64,000 bases of DNA. It comes from Variovorax sp. OAS795 (GTDB taxonomy: Bacteria; Pseudomonadota; Gammaproteobacteria; Burkholderiales; Burkholderiaceae_C). The notes beneath the pieces were generated by a model. It did no database searches, had not been told where the DNA came from, and worked only from the letters and a program-made list of their open reading frames with translations. Shown here piece after piece: positions 47,002-56,240 of this stretch. Positions within the stretch are counted from its first letter, which is position 1; each line of letters opens with the position of its first letter. Location: assembly GCF_040546685.1 (NCBI RefSeq), contig NZ_JBEPOH010000001.1:1550001-1614000 (forward strand). The letters run 5' to 3'. The position numbers and the translations under genes are program-made.

Positions 47002-47235
47002 ATGCAGGACAGCCAAGCGGCCGGCACCAAGCCGGCCTCGCGTCGAGGTTTCTTTCTAGGTGCCGCCGGTGCCGGTGCCGCGGTTGCCGCGGTCTCGGTG
47101 CTCCCCAAGGTGGTCTCCGCGCCCGCCGAAGTGGAAGCGGCCGCGCCCGCAGCAGCAAAGCCCGCGCCTGAAAAGGGCGGCGGCTATTCGCTGAGCGAAC
47201 ACGTCAAGCACTATTACAAGACCGCTTCGGCCTGA
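47002..47235 (+). CDS. Formate dehydrogenase region Tat-target small protein
   Basis: A 77-residue protein with a twin-arginine signal (PASRRGFFLGAAGAGAAVAAVSVLP) and a short mature part rich in Ala/Pro ending YSLSEHVKHYYKTASA. It matches the small 'formate dehydrogenase region Tat target' family, always found just before the alpha gene. It may be a helper subunit or anchor. GGAG lies upstream of the ATG at 47002. It is 13 bases from the alpha subunit gene. Confidence 0.88.
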   Translation: MQDSQAAGTKPASRRGFFLGAAGAGAAVAAVSVLPKVVSAPAEVEAAAPAAAKPAPEKGGGYSLSEHVKHYYKTASA

Positions 47236-47248
47236 GGCGGAACCCACG

Positions 47249-50239
47249 ATGTTGTTGACCAAGAAAACAGCCCCCGCGAACAGTGCTTCGCGGCAGGGGG
47301 AACGCGAGTCGTCTTCCGCGTTCATTCACAGCCTGCGGCGCGGCCTTTCGGGTGCGCTGCCCACCATGGACCGGCGCGCCTTCCTCCGGCGCTCCGGACT
47401 CGGCGTGGGCGTGGGCCTGGCCGCGGGCCAGCTCACGCTGATGCGCAAGGCCGAGGCGGCCGGCGACGCGCGGCCCACCGCGGTGGGCGCGGGCAAGGTC
47501 GAGATCAAGCGCACCGTGTGCTCCCACTGCTCGGTCGGCTGCGCCTCCGACGCGGTGGTCGAGAACGGCGTGTGGGTGCGCCAGGAGCCGGTGTTCGACT
47601 CGCCGATCAACCTGGGTGCGCATTGCGCCAAGGGCGCCGCGCTGCGCGAGCACGGCCACGGCGAATACCGGCTGCGCTATCCGATGAAGCTGGTCGACGG
47701 CAAGTACCAGCGCATCAGCTGGGACACGGCGCTGGACGAGATCACCGCCCGGCTGAAAGACCTGCGCCAGGCCAGCGGTCCCGACTCGGTTTACTGGATC
47801 GGCTCGTCCAAGCACAGCAACGAGCAGTCGTACCTGATGCGCAAGTTCGTGAGCTTCTGGGGCAGCAACAACTGCGACCACCAGGCGCGGATCTGCCACT
47901 CGACCACCGTCGCAGGCGTCGCGAACACATGGGGCTACGGCGCCATGACCAATTCGTACAACGACATGCGCGGCGCCAAGGTGGCGCTGTACATCGGCTC
48001 CAACGCCGCCGAGGCCCACCCCGTCAGCATGCTGCACATGCTGCACGCCAAGGAGCACGGCTGCAAGATGATCGTGGTCGACCCGCGCTTCACACGCACG
48101 GCGGCCAAGGCGGACGAATACGTGCGCATCCGCTCGGGTTCGGACATCCCGTTCCTGTTCGGCGTGCTGCACCACATCTTCAAGAACGGCTGGGAAGACA
48201 AGAAGTACATCAACGACCGCGTCTTCGGCATGGAGAAGGTGCGCGAGGACGTGCTGGCCAAGTGGACGCCGGACAAGGTCGAGGAGGCCTGCGGCGTGAA
48301 GGAGGCCCAGGTGCTCAAGGTGGCCACCTGGCTCAACGAGAACCGGCCGGGCACCATCGTCTGGTGCATGGGCCAGACCCAGCACACGATCGGCAACGCC
48401 ATGGTGCGTGCCTCGTGCATCCTGCAGCTGGCGCTCGGCAACGTCGGCAAGTCCGGCGGCGGCACCAACATCTTCCGCGGCCACGACAACGTGCAGGGCG
48501 CCACCGACGTGGGCCCGAACCCGGATTCGCTGCCGGGCTACTACGGCATCGTCGACGGCTCGTGGAAGCACTTTGCGGCCGCATGGGGCGTCGACTACGA
48601 ATGGATCAAGGGCCGCTTCGCGTCGCCCGCGATGATGACCAAGCCCGGGATCACGGTCTCGCGCTGGATCGACGGCGTGCTCGAGAAGAACGAGCTGATC
48701 GACCAGGACTCGAACCTGCGCGGCGTGTTCTATTGGGGCCATGCGCCCAACTCGCAGACCCGCGGTCTCGAGATGAAGCGCGCCATGGACAAGCTCGACC
48801 TGCTCGTCGTGGTCGATCCGTATCCCTCGGCCACCGCGGCCATGGCCGCGATGCCCGGCCGTCCCGAAGACCAGAACCCGAAACGTGCGGTCTACCTGCT
48901 GCCGGCCTGCACGCAGTTCGAGACCAGCGGCTCCGTCACCGCCTCCAACCGTTCGCTGCAATGGCGCGAGAAGGTCATCGAGCCGCTGTGGGAGAGCCGC
49001 AGCGACCACATGATCATGCAGCAGTTCGCCGATCGCCTGGGCTTCGGCAAGGAACTCAGCAAGAACTACAAGATGCAGAAGGTCAAGGGCATGGACGAGC
49101 CCGTGCCGGACGACATCCTGCGCGAGATCAACAAGTGCGTCTGGACCATCGGCTACACGGGCCAGAGCCCCGAGCGCCTGCAGGCCCACATGCGCAACAT
49201 GGGCGCCTTCGACGTTCGCACGCTCAAGGCCAAGGCCGGCACCAAGGACAAGGTCAACGGCTACGACATGACCGGCGACTATTTCGGCCTGCCGTGGCCC
49301 TGCTTCGGCACCCCCGAACTCAAGCACCCGGGGTCGTCGAACCTGTACGACACCTCCAAGCACGTGATGGACGGCGGCGGCAACTTCCGCGCGAATTTCG
49401 GCGTCGAGCGCGACGGCAAGAACCTCCTGGCCGAAGACGGCTCGCACTCGCTTGGCGCCGACATCACCACCGGCTACCCCGAGCTGGACCACGTGCTGCT
49501 CAAGAAGCTGGGCTGGTGGGACGAGCTCACCGAGGCCGAGAAGCCCAAGGCCGAAGGCAAGAACTGGAAGACCGACAGCTCGGGCGGCATGATCCGCGTG
49601 TTCATGAAGAACCACGGCTGCCATCCCTTCGGCAACGCCAAGGCGCGCGCGCTGGTCTGGAACTTTCCCGATGCGATTCCGCAGCACCGCGAACCGCTGT
49701 ACGGCAATCGGCCCGACCTGATGGCCAAGTACCCGACGCACGACGACAAGATGGCGTTCTGGCGCCTGCCCACGCTCTACAAGACCGTGCAGCAGAGGAA
49801 CATCGCGGACAAGGTGCACGAGAAATTCCCGTACATCATGACCTCCGGCCGGTTGGTCGAGTACGAAGGCGGGGGCGAGGAAACGCGCTCCAACCCCTGG
49901 CTCGCGGAACTGCAGCAGGAGATGTTCATCGAGATCAACCCCAAGGTCGCGGCCGAGAAGGGCATCCGCAACGGCGAGCGCGCCTGGGTGCACACGCCCA
50001 CCGGCGCAAAGCTCAACGTGCAGGCCCTGGTCACCGAGCGCGTCGGACCCGACACGGTCTTCATGCCGTTCCACTTCTCGGGCCGCTGGCAGGGGGTCGA
50101 CATGCTCGGCTACTACCCGGCCGGCGCGGCCCCGGTGGTACGCGGCGAAGCCATCAACACCGGCACGACCTACGGTTACGACAGCGTGACCATGATGCAA
50201 GAGACCAAGACCACGGTCTGCAATGTGGAAAAGGCATAA
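47249..50239 (+). CDS. fdh3A: Tat-exported formate dehydrogenase alpha subunit (FDH3 type)
   Basis: A 996-residue molybdopterin oxidoreductase. The twin-arginine motif MDRRAFLRRSGLG is at about 40-52 behind a long n-region. The [4Fe-4S] motif is CSHCSVGC (about 90-97) with a fourth Cys in LGAHCAKGA. The active-site residue is Cys216 in QARICHSTT, where FdnG-type enzymes carry selenocysteine. Cofactor segments include YIGSNAAEAHPVS, VVDPRFTRTAAKADEYV, GQTQHTIGNA and the late MTSGRLVEYEGGGEETRSNPW. It oxidises formate in the periplasm, passing electrons through the beta and gamma subunits to quinone. Confidence 0.94.
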   Translation: MLLTKKTAPANSASRQGERESSSAFIHSLRRGLSGALPTMDRRAFLRRSGLGVGVGLAAGQLTLMRKAEAAGDARPTAVGAGKVEIKRTVCSHCSVGCASDAVVENGVWVRQEPVFDSPINLGAHCAKGAALREHGHGEYRLRYPMKLVDGKYQRISWDTALDEITARLKDLRQASGPDSVYWIGSSKHSNEQSYLMRKFVSFWGSNNCDHQARICHSTTVAGVANTWGYGAMTNSYNDMRGAKVALYIGSNAAEAHPVSMLHMLHAKEHGCKMIVVDPRFTRTAAKADEYVRIRSGSDIPFLFGVLHHIFKNGWEDKKYINDRVFGMEKVREDVLAKWTPDKVEEACGVKEAQVLKVATWLNENRPGTIVWCMGQTQHTIGNAMVRASCILQLALGNVGKSGGGTNIFRGHDNVQGATDVGPNPDSLPGYYGIVDGSWKHFAAAWGVDYEWIKGRFASPAMMTKPGITVSRWIDGVLEKNELIDQDSNLRGVFYWGHAPNSQTRGLEMKRAMDKLDLLVVVDPYPSATAAMAAMPGRPEDQNPKRAVYLLPACTQFETSGSVTASNRSLQWREKVIEPLWESRSDHMIMQQFADRLGFGKELSKNYKMQKVKGMDEPVPDDILREINKCVWTIGYTGQSPERLQAHMRNMGAFDVRTLKAKAGTKDKVNGYDMTGDYFGLPWPCFGTPELKHPGSSNLYDTSKHVMDGGGNFRANFGVERDGKNLLAEDGSHSLGADITTGYPELDHVLLKKLGWWDELTEAEKPKAEGKNWKTDSSGGMIRVFMKNHGCHPFGNAKARALVWNFPDAIPQHREPLYGNRPDLMAKYPTHDDKMAFWRLPTLYKTVQQRNIADKVHEKFPYIMTSGRLVEYEGGGEETRSNPWLAELQQEMFIEINPKVAAEKGIRNGERAWVHTPTGAKLNVQALVTERVGPDTVFMPFHFSGRWQGVDMLGYYPAGAAPVVRGEAINTGTTYGYDSVTMMQETKTTVCNVEKA

Positions 50240-50248
50240 GGAAGCACC

Positions 50249-50872
50249 ATGGCTCGAATGAAATTTGTCTGTGACTCGGAACGCTGCATCGAATGCAACG
50301 GCTGCGTCACTGCCTGCAAGAACGAGAACGAAGTGCCGTGGGGCGTGAACCGCCGCCGCGTGGTCACGCTGAACGACGGGGTGCCGGGCGAGAAGTCGAT
50401 CTCGGTGGCCTGCATGCATTGCTCCGACGCGCCCTGCATGGCCGTGTGCCCGGTGCAGTGCTTCTACCGCACCGACGAAGGCGTGGTGCTGCACGACAAG
50501 GACGTCTGCATCGGCTGCGGCTACTGCTCGTATGCCTGCCCGTTCGGCGCACCGCAGTTCCCCTCGCAGGGCACTTTCGGCGTGCGCGGCAAGATGGACA
50601 AGTGCACCTTCTGTGCCGGCGGCCCCGAGGCCAACGGCTCGGAAGCCGAGTTCGAGAAGTACGGCCGGAACCGGCTCGCCGAAGGCAAGCTTCCGGCCTG
50701 CGCCGAGATGTGCTCGACCAAGGCGCTCCTGGCCGGCGACGGCGACGTGGTGGCCGACATCTTCCGCACCCGCGTGGTCCAGCGCGGCAAGGGCGCCGAA
50801 GTCTGGGGCTGGGGCACCGCCTACGGCTCGCAGCAGGCCGGCAAGCCGCCCGCGAACGGAGTGCAGAAGTGA
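50249..50872 (+). CDS. fdh3B: Formate dehydrogenase beta subunit, four [4Fe-4S] (FDH3 type)
   Basis: A 207-residue ferredoxin-like subunit: CIECNGCVTACKNEN, CMHCSDAPCMAVCP, CIGCGYCSYACPFGAPQ and CTFCAGG together with PACAEMC, giving four clusters. It lacks the C-terminal membrane helix of FdnH/FdoH and a signal peptide, so it must be carried by the alpha subunit through Tat. It bridges alpha and the cytochrome b. It is nine bases after alpha and overlaps the lipoprotein gene by GTGA. Confidence 0.93.
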   Translation: MARMKFVCDSERCIECNGCVTACKNENEVPWGVNRRRVVTLNDGVPGEKSISVACMHCSDAPCMAVCPVQCFYRTDEGVVLHDKDVCIGCGYCSYACPFGAPQFPSQGTFGVRGKMDKCTFCAGGPEANGSEAEFEKYGRNRLAEGKLPACAEMCSTKALLAGDGDVVADIFRTRVVQRGKGAEVWGWGTAYGSQQAGKPPANGVQK

Positions 50873-51123
50873 AGCGCCCGTGCCTCCTTGCCGTGGGCGT
50901 TGCGCTGGCCGCAACCTGCCTGGCGGGCTGCGGCGAGAAGCCGCAGACCAACGCACAGGGCGTGAAGCACGACGCCGTGCCCTGGAGCGGCACGGGCACC
51001 AAGGAGAACGCCGGCACGGTGTTCATCGCGCCCGACTGGAAGGTCGGCGACAAGACTGCCTGGCAGCAGCAGCTCAAGACCCGCACGCAAAACGGGCAGA
51101 ACGAATACAACAAAGAGAACTGA
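50869..51123 (+). CDS. Small lipoprotein of the formate dehydrogenase operon
   Basis: An 84-residue lipoprotein beginning at a GTG that overlaps the beta-subunit stop (GTGA). MKRPCLLAVGVALAATCLAGC is the signal with lipobox CLAGC. The mature part is hydrophilic (HDAVPWSGTGTKENAGTVFI, APDWKVGDKTAWQQQLKTR). I do not recognise a family. Its position between beta and gamma suggests a periplasmic assembly or tethering role for the enzyme. Confidence 0.78.
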   Translation: MKRPCLLAVGVALAATCLAGCGEKPQTNAQGVKHDAVPWSGTGTKENAGTVFIAPDWKVGDKTAWQQQLKTRTQNGQNEYNKEN

Positions 51124-51134
51124 ACGGAGAGCCC

Positions 51135-52352
51135 ATGAAGCAAGCGCTGACCGCTCTCGTTCTTGTTGCCGCAATGGGCACGGTGTTCGCCCAGGCGCAA
51201 CCGCCCGCCGCCCCGGGCAGCACGGCCGCGCCCGCGGCACCTGCCGCCGCCACGCCGCCGGCCGCCGCCGGGCCCATCCGGGGCCAGAACATCTTCGAGG
51301 TCAAGCCCGAAGCCAGCGAGGACCCGAACTACCCGAACCAGTCCAACGGCGAGCGCATGAAGGTGCAGCCCGGCAACAACGCGCCGATGTGGCGCCAGGT
51401 GGGGCAGGGTGCGACCGGCTACAGCAGCCTGCCGAAGAGCGAGGCGCCCGAGGCCGGCAACCTGATCCAGCCCACGGTGCAGTACCCGGGTTCCCGCCTC
51501 ACCACCGCCGGCGAGGCCTGGCGCCAGGTGCGCAACGACTGGATCATTCCGTATGGCGCCGCGCTGCTGTTCGTCACGCTGCTGGCGCTGGCCATCTTCT
51601 ACTTCACCCGCGGCACCATCGGCCTGCACGGCAGGGAGACCGGCCGCAAGATCGAGCGCTTCACGCCCTTCGAGCGCGCCACGCACTGGTCGAACGCCAT
51701 CGCATTCGTCACGCTCGCAATCTCGGGCATCGTGATGGCCTTCGGCAAGTTCTTCCTCCTGCCGTGGATGGGCCTGACGCTGTTCGGCTGGATCGCCTAC
51801 GCGCTCAAGAACGTCCACAACTTCGTCGGTCCGCTGTTCGTGGTGACCACCGTGTTCATGGTGTTCACCTTCATCCGCGACAACCTGCCGCGCGCCGGCG
51901 ACCTGAAATGGCTCGCGCGCTTCGGCGGCCTCTTCGGCGGGCGCGAAGTGCCGTCGCACCGCTTCAATGCGGGCGAGAAGATCGTGTTCTGGGGCGGCGT
52001 GCTGTTCCTCGGCCTCTTCGTCATCGGCTCCGGGCTCTTCCTGGACAAGCTGCTGCCCGGCTTCGTCTATACCCGCGGCGAGATGCAGGTGGCGCACATG
52101 ATCCACGGCGTTGCCACCGTGCTGATGATGGCGATGATCATGGGCCACATCTACATCGGCACGCTGGGCATGTCGGGCGCCTACAAGGCCATGCGCACCG
52201 GCTACGTCGACGAGACCTGGGCCAGGGAGCACCACGAGCTCTGGTACGACGATATCGCCGCGGGCAAGATTCCCGCGCAGCGCACGGTACCGGCCGGATC
52301 GGCGGTGCCGCCCGCACGGCCCGCGATACCCGCCGAAGGAACGCCCTCATGA
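51135..52352 (+). CDS. fdh3C: Formate dehydrogenase gamma subunit, cytochrome b556 (FDH3 type)
   Basis: A 405-residue membrane subunit. Signal peptide (1-20), a Pro/Ala-rich periplasmic part, a first helix near 135-155 (IIPYGAALLFVTLLALAIFYF), and then the four-helix cytochrome b fold. Probable haem His residues are in ERATHWSNA, NVHNFVGPL, AHMIHGV and MGHIYIG. It receives electrons from beta and reduces quinone. The large 130-residue N-terminal extension is longer than in FdnI (217 aa) and FdoI (211 aa). ATGA overlap with the next gene. Confidence 0.9.
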   Translation: MKQALTALVLVAAMGTVFAQAQPPAAPGSTAAPAAPAAATPPAAAGPIRGQNIFEVKPEASEDPNYPNQSNGERMKVQPGNNAPMWRQVGQGATGYSSLPKSEAPEAGNLIQPTVQYPGSRLTTAGEAWRQVRNDWIIPYGAALLFVTLLALAIFYFTRGTIGLHGRETGRKIERFTPFERATHWSNAIAFVTLAISGIVMAFGKFFLLPWMGLTLFGWIAYALKNVHNFVGPLFVVTTVFMVFTFIRDNLPRAGDLKWLARFGGLFGGREVPSHRFNAGEKIVFWGGVLFLGLFVIGSGLFLDKLLPGFVYTRGEMQVAHMIHGVATVLMMAMIMGHIYIGTLGMSGAYKAMRTGYVDETWAREHHELWYDDIAAGKIPAQRTVPAGSAVPPARPAIPAEGTPS

Positions 52353-52756
52353 AAAAGCTGTCGTTGAATCTCTGCATGCTGGTGCTCGCACTGTCCGCAC
52401 CAGCGGCCTGGGCCAAGCTCCCGCCGCCCCCCGATACGCCGGAGGCGAAGGCCAAGGCCGCCGAGGCCGCGGCCAAGACCGCGTGGACCGCCAAGGTCGA
52501 TGCCTACAAGCTCTGCCAAGCGCAGGACCGCGTGGTGGCCAGGTACCGGGCCGCTGCTTCGGCCGCCAAGCCGGCGCCGACGCCCGTAGCAGCGATGCCG
52601 CCTTGCACCGACCCCGGCCCCTTCGTGTTTGCGCCGCCGGACGCCAAGCCCATCGAGGCTTCGGGCGCGCATTCGCCGGCCACCACGGCCACGTCCCCGC
52701 CCAGCACCACGCAGCCGGACGCGGCCGTCAATCCCGCGCCCAAGAAGGCGCAGTGA
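52349..52756 (+). CDS. Exported hypothetical protein of the formate dehydrogenase operon
   Basis: A 135-residue protein with a signal peptide (MKKLSLNLCMLVLALSAPAAWA). A helical segment (DTPEAKAKAAEAAAKTAWTAKVDAYKLCQAQDRVVARY) and a Pro/Ala-rich disordered tail follow. Two cysteines, in KLCQAQ and PPCTDPG, might form a disulfide. I do not recognise it. It overlaps gamma by ATGA and fdhD by GTGA, so it is translated with the operon and probably shares its purpose. Confidence 0.75.
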   Translation: MKKLSLNLCMLVLALSAPAAWAKLPPPPDTPEAKAKAAEAAAKTAWTAKVDAYKLCQAQDRVVARYRAAASAAKPAPTPVAAMPPCTDPGPFVFAPPDAKPIEASGAHSPATTATSPPSTTQPDAAVNPAPKKAQ

Positions 52757-53628
52757 CAACGCCGGTCGGGCCGCTGCCGCTCCCGCGTCTCACCCAGGCC
52801 CGCGCCGCGCTCACGCGCGAGGTCGAGGTCGTCGATGAGCACGGGGCGCGCGGCACGGTGTCCATTCCCGCCGAACGCGATCTCACGGTGTACGTGGACC
52901 GGCGCGAACTCGTCACGCTGATGACGCTCGGCGCCCAGCCCGAACTGCTGGTGCTGGGCTACCTGCTGAACCAGCGGCTGATCGAATCGGCCAGCGACGT
53001 GGAGTCGGTCACGGTCGACTGGGAAGTGGGCGGCGCCGCCGTCAAGACGCACGCCGGCATCGATCGCATCGAGGAGCGCACCGCCAGGAAGGTGGTGACC
53101 ACCGGGTGCGGCCAGGGCAGCGTCTTTGGCGACCTGATGGCCGACATCGACCAGCTCGAACTGCCGCCCACGCGCATGACGCAGGCGCAGCTCTATGCGC
53201 TGGTCAACGCCATCCGGCTCCAGGAGAGCACCTACAAGTCGGCCGGATCGGTGCACGGCTGCGCGCTGTTCACGCTCGAGCCCGGCGGCACCGAGGCCAC
53301 CATGCACTGCTTCGTGGAGGACGTGGGCCGCCACAACGCCATCGACACCATTGCGGGCTGGTGCGCCATGCAGCCGCCCGGTGCGCTGGCCGGCGACCGC
53401 GTGTTCTACACCACCGGCCGCCTCACGAGCGAGATGGTGATCAAGTCGGCCCAGATGGGCGTGCCCATCGTGGTCTCGCGCAGCGGCATCACGCAGATGG
53501 GCCACGAGGTGGCGACGCGCGTGGGCCTGTGCGCCATCGGCCGCGCGACCAACCGCCATTTCGTCTGCTACGCGGGCGTCGACCGGCTGGTGCTGCAGCC
53601 GGAACTCGCGCGCCGCAGCCCGGCCTGA
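52753..53628 (+). CDS. fdhD: Formate dehydrogenase sulfurtransferase FdhD
   Basis: A 291-residue FdhD, which transfers sulfur from IscS to the Mo-bisPGD cofactor to activate formate dehydrogenases. Recognisable are YVDRRELVTLMTLGAQPELLVLGYLLNQRLI, TTGCGQGSVFGD (the active-site loop, with one Cys only), VHGCALF, VEDVGRHNAIDTIAG and TTGRLTSEMVIKSAQMGVPIVVSRSG. E. coli FdhD has a CxxC loop; here the second Cys position is Gly. GTG start overlapping the previous stop. It could serve both enzymes of the island. Confidence 0.93.
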   Translation: MTTPVGPLPLPRLTQARAALTREVEVVDEHGARGTVSIPAERDLTVYVDRRELVTLMTLGAQPELLVLGYLLNQRLIESASDVESVTVDWEVGGAAVKTHAGIDRIEERTARKVVTTGCGQGSVFGDLMADIDQLELPPTRMTQAQLYALVNAIRLQESTYKSAGSVHGCALFTLEPGGTEATMHCFVEDVGRHNAIDTIAGWCAMQPPGALAGDRVFYTTGRLTSEMVIKSAQMGVPIVVSRSGITQMGHEVATRVGLCAIGRATNRHFVCYAGVDRLVLQPELARRSPA

Positions 53629-53696
53629 GGCGGCGTCCTCCCGGGCTTAAGCCCCTGAAACGCGCCGGCGCCCGCGCGTCGGCTATCGTCTCGCCC

Positions 53697-56213
53697 ATGA
53701 ATGCCTCCCTTCGCCTTGGCTGGCGTACTCTCTGGCGCGATCTGCGCGCCGGCGAACTGCGCCTCTTGATCGTCGCCGTGCTGCTGGCCGTGGCCGCGCT
53801 CACGGCGGTCGGCTTCTTTGCCGACCGGCTGCAGGGCGGCCTGCAGCGCGATGCGCGGCAACTGCTCGGTGGCGACGCGGTGGTCGTGAGCGACAACCCC
53901 ACGCCCGACACCTTCATTGCCCAGGCGCGGGCCTTCGGCCTGCAGGGCACCGGCACCTACGGCTTCCCGACCATGGCGCGCGCCGAAGAATCCCAGGGCG
54001 GCGCCAGCAAGCTGGTGGCGCTCAAGGCGGTGACGGCGGGCTACCCGCTGCGCGGCAGCCTGCAGACCGCCGCCAGCGCCGAGGCGCCCGGCACCGTCAC
54101 GCGCGACATTCCGCCGCCGGGCGAAGTGTGGGTCGATGCCTCGCTGCTCGACTCGCTCGGGCTCAAGGTGGGTGACCCGCTTCTCTTGGGCGACACCAGC
54201 CTGCGTGTCGGCCGAGTGATCACGCTCGAGCCGGACCGCGGCGCTGGCTTCATGAGCTTTTCGCCGCGCGTGATGCTCAACCAGGCCGACGTGCCGCGCA
54301 CCGGCCTGGTCCAGCCTGCGAGCCGCGTCGGCTACCGCTATGCGGTGGCGGGAGACGACGCGTCCGTCAAGCGCTTTTCCGACTGGGCCGAGGCCACGAT
54401 CAAGAAGGGCGAGATGCGCGGCGTGCGGCTCGATTCCTTCGAAGGCGGGCGTCCCGAAATGCGGCAGACGCTGGACCGCGCCGAGAAATTCCTGAGCCTG
54501 GTCGCGCTGCTCGCGGCACTGCTTTCGGCAGTGGCCGTGGCGCTGGCCGCGCGCGGCTTTGCGGCGGGCCACCTCGACGACTGCGCGATGCTGCGCGTGC
54601 TGGGCCAGAGCCAGCGCACCATCGCCTTTGCGTACTCGTTCGAATTCGCGGTTGTCGGTCTGGTGGCCAGCAGCCTCGGCGTGGCGATCGGCTTCGGCGT
54701 GCACTACGTGTTCGTGGTGCTGCTCGCGGGGCTGGTCGAAACGGCGCTGCCCGCGGCCACCTTGTGGCCCGTGGCCTTCGGCCTGGGGATGGGTCTCACG
54801 CTGCTGTTCGCCTTCGGCCTGCCGCCGGTGCTGCAACTGGCCCGGGTGCCGCCGCTGCGCGTGATCCGGCGCGATGTCGGCGGGCTCAAGCCCGCATCGC
54901 TCGCGGTGCTGGGCATCGGCGTGGCCGGCTTCGCGGCCTTGCTGATCGCGGCCAGCAGCGACCTGAAGCTGGGCCTGATCGCGGTGGGCGGATTCGCCGG
55001 CGCGGTTGCGGTGTTCGCCCTCTTGAGCTGGCTGGCGGTGAAGGTGCTGCGCCGCAGCGTCAACGAGACCACCGCGCCGCGCTGGCTGGTGCTGGCCACG
55101 CGCCAGATCTCTGCGCGCCCGGCCTATGCGGTGGTGCAGGTCAGCGCGCTCGCGGTCGGCCTGCTGGCCCTGGTGCTGCTGGTGCTGCTGCGCACCGACC
55201 TGGTGGCGAGCTGGCGCAAGGCCACGCCGCCCGATGCGCCGAACCGCTTCGTCATCAACGTCATGCCCGACCAGAGCACCGCGTTCCAGAAATCGCTGCG
55301 CGATGCGGGCGTGGGCAAGTTCGACTGGTATCCGATGATCCGCGGCCGGCTGGTGGCCGTGAACGGCAAGCCGGTGTCGCCCGACGACTACGTGGAAGAC
55401 CGCGCCAAGCGGCTGGTGGACCGCGAGTTCAACCTCAGCAACAGCGTGGAGGCGCCGGCGCACAACAGCATCGTGGCGGGCGCGTGGAAGCCTGATGCGC
55501 CGGGCGAGGTGAGCGTGGAAGAGGGCCTGGCCGAGACACTGGGCCTGAAACTCGGCGACCTGCTTCGCTTCGACATCGGCGGCATGCAGAACGATGCGCG
55601 CATCACCTCGCTGCGCAAGGTCGACTGGGGTTCGATGCATGCGAATTTCTTCGTGATGTACACGGTGGGCGCATTGCCCGACGTGCCCGTGACCTACATG
55701 GGCGCGTTCCGCGCGCCGGAGACCCGCGGCTTCGACAACGCGCTGGTGCGCAGCTATCCGAACGTGACCAACGTGGACATGAGCGCGACCATCAACCAGG
55801 TGCAGCGCGTGCTCGACCAGGTGATCCGCGCGGTCGAGTTCCTGTTCGGCTTCACGCTCGCCGCGGGGCTGGTGGTGCTGTTTGCCGCGGTCACGGCCAC
55901 GCGCGAAGAGCGCGCGCGTGAGTTCGCCGTGATGCGCGCGGTGGGCGCGCGGGCGAGCCTGCTGCGCCAGGTGCAGCGCGCGGAGCTCGTGGGCGTGGGC
56001 CTGCTCGCGGGCTTCCTGGCGAGCATCGTGGCGTCGGCCATCGGCTGGGGGCTGGCGCGCTATGTGTTCGATTTCACCTGGACGGCATCACCGGTCGTGC
56101 CGTTGGCCGGTGCGCTCGCGGGCGCGGTGTTGGCGTTGTCGGCAGGCTGGTGGGGTCTGCGCGACGTGCTGCGCAGGCCGGTCGTGGATACGCTGCGGCG
56201 GGCCGCGGAGTAG
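53697..56213 (+). CDS. FtsX-family ABC transporter permease (YbbP-like)
   Basis: An 838-residue permease with an N-terminal helix (24-42), a MacB/periplasmic core domain, then two FtsX-like blocks (SLVALLAALLSAVAVALAARGFAAGHLDDCAMLRVLGQSQ and GLVVLFAAVTATREERAREFAVMRAVGARASLLRQVQRAELVGVG), about eight to ten helices. YbbP-type exporters work with a YbbA-like ATPase and are linked to lipoprotein or cell-envelope processes. No ATPase gene is adjacent here. It is separated from fdhD by 68 bases containing GGGCTTAAGCCC. Confidence 0.88.
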   Translation: MNASLRLGWRTLWRDLRAGELRLLIVAVLLAVAALTAVGFFADRLQGGLQRDARQLLGGDAVVVSDNPTPDTFIAQARAFGLQGTGTYGFPTMARAEESQGGASKLVALKAVTAGYPLRGSLQTAASAEAPGTVTRDIPPPGEVWVDASLLDSLGLKVGDPLLLGDTSLRVGRVITLEPDRGAGFMSFSPRVMLNQADVPRTGLVQPASRVGYRYAVAGDDASVKRFSDWAEATIKKGEMRGVRLDSFEGGRPEMRQTLDRAEKFLSLVALLAALLSAVAVALAARGFAAGHLDDCAMLRVLGQSQRTIAFAYSFEFAVVGLVASSLGVAIGFGVHYVFVVLLAGLVETALPAATLWPVAFGLGMGLTLLFAFGLPPVLQLARVPPLRVIRRDVGGLKPASLAVLGIGVAGFAALLIAASSDLKLGLIAVGGFAGAVAVFALLSWLAVKVLRRSVNETTAPRWLVLATRQISARPAYAVVQVSALAVGLLALVLLVLLRTDLVASWRKATPPDAPNRFVINVMPDQSTAFQKSLRDAGVGKFDWYPMIRGRLVAVNGKPVSPDDYVEDRAKRLVDREFNLSNSVEAPAHNSIVAGAWKPDAPGEVSVEEGLAETLGLKLGDLLRFDIGGMQNDARITSLRKVDWGSMHANFFVMYTVGALPDVPVTYMGAFRAPETRGFDNALVRSYPNVTNVDMSATINQVQRVLDQVIRAVEFLFGFTLAAGLVVLFAAVTATREERAREFAVMRAVGARASLLRQVQRAELVGVGLLAGFLASIVASAIGWGLARYVFDFTWTASPVVPLAGALAGAVLALSAGWWGLRDVLRRPVVDTLRRAAE

Positions 56214-56240
56214 GGGCGGATCTTCCTGTCCAATAGCGGC

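Noticed and set aside
47204..50956. A 1,250-codon minus-strand frame across the formate dehydrogenase alpha and beta genes
   Set aside because: It is the antisense shadow of two well-supported genes, without recognisable motifs.
53643..53654. GGGCTTAAGCCC palindrome after fdhD as a terminator
   Set aside because: The stem is only 6 bp and no T-run follows; too weak to call.
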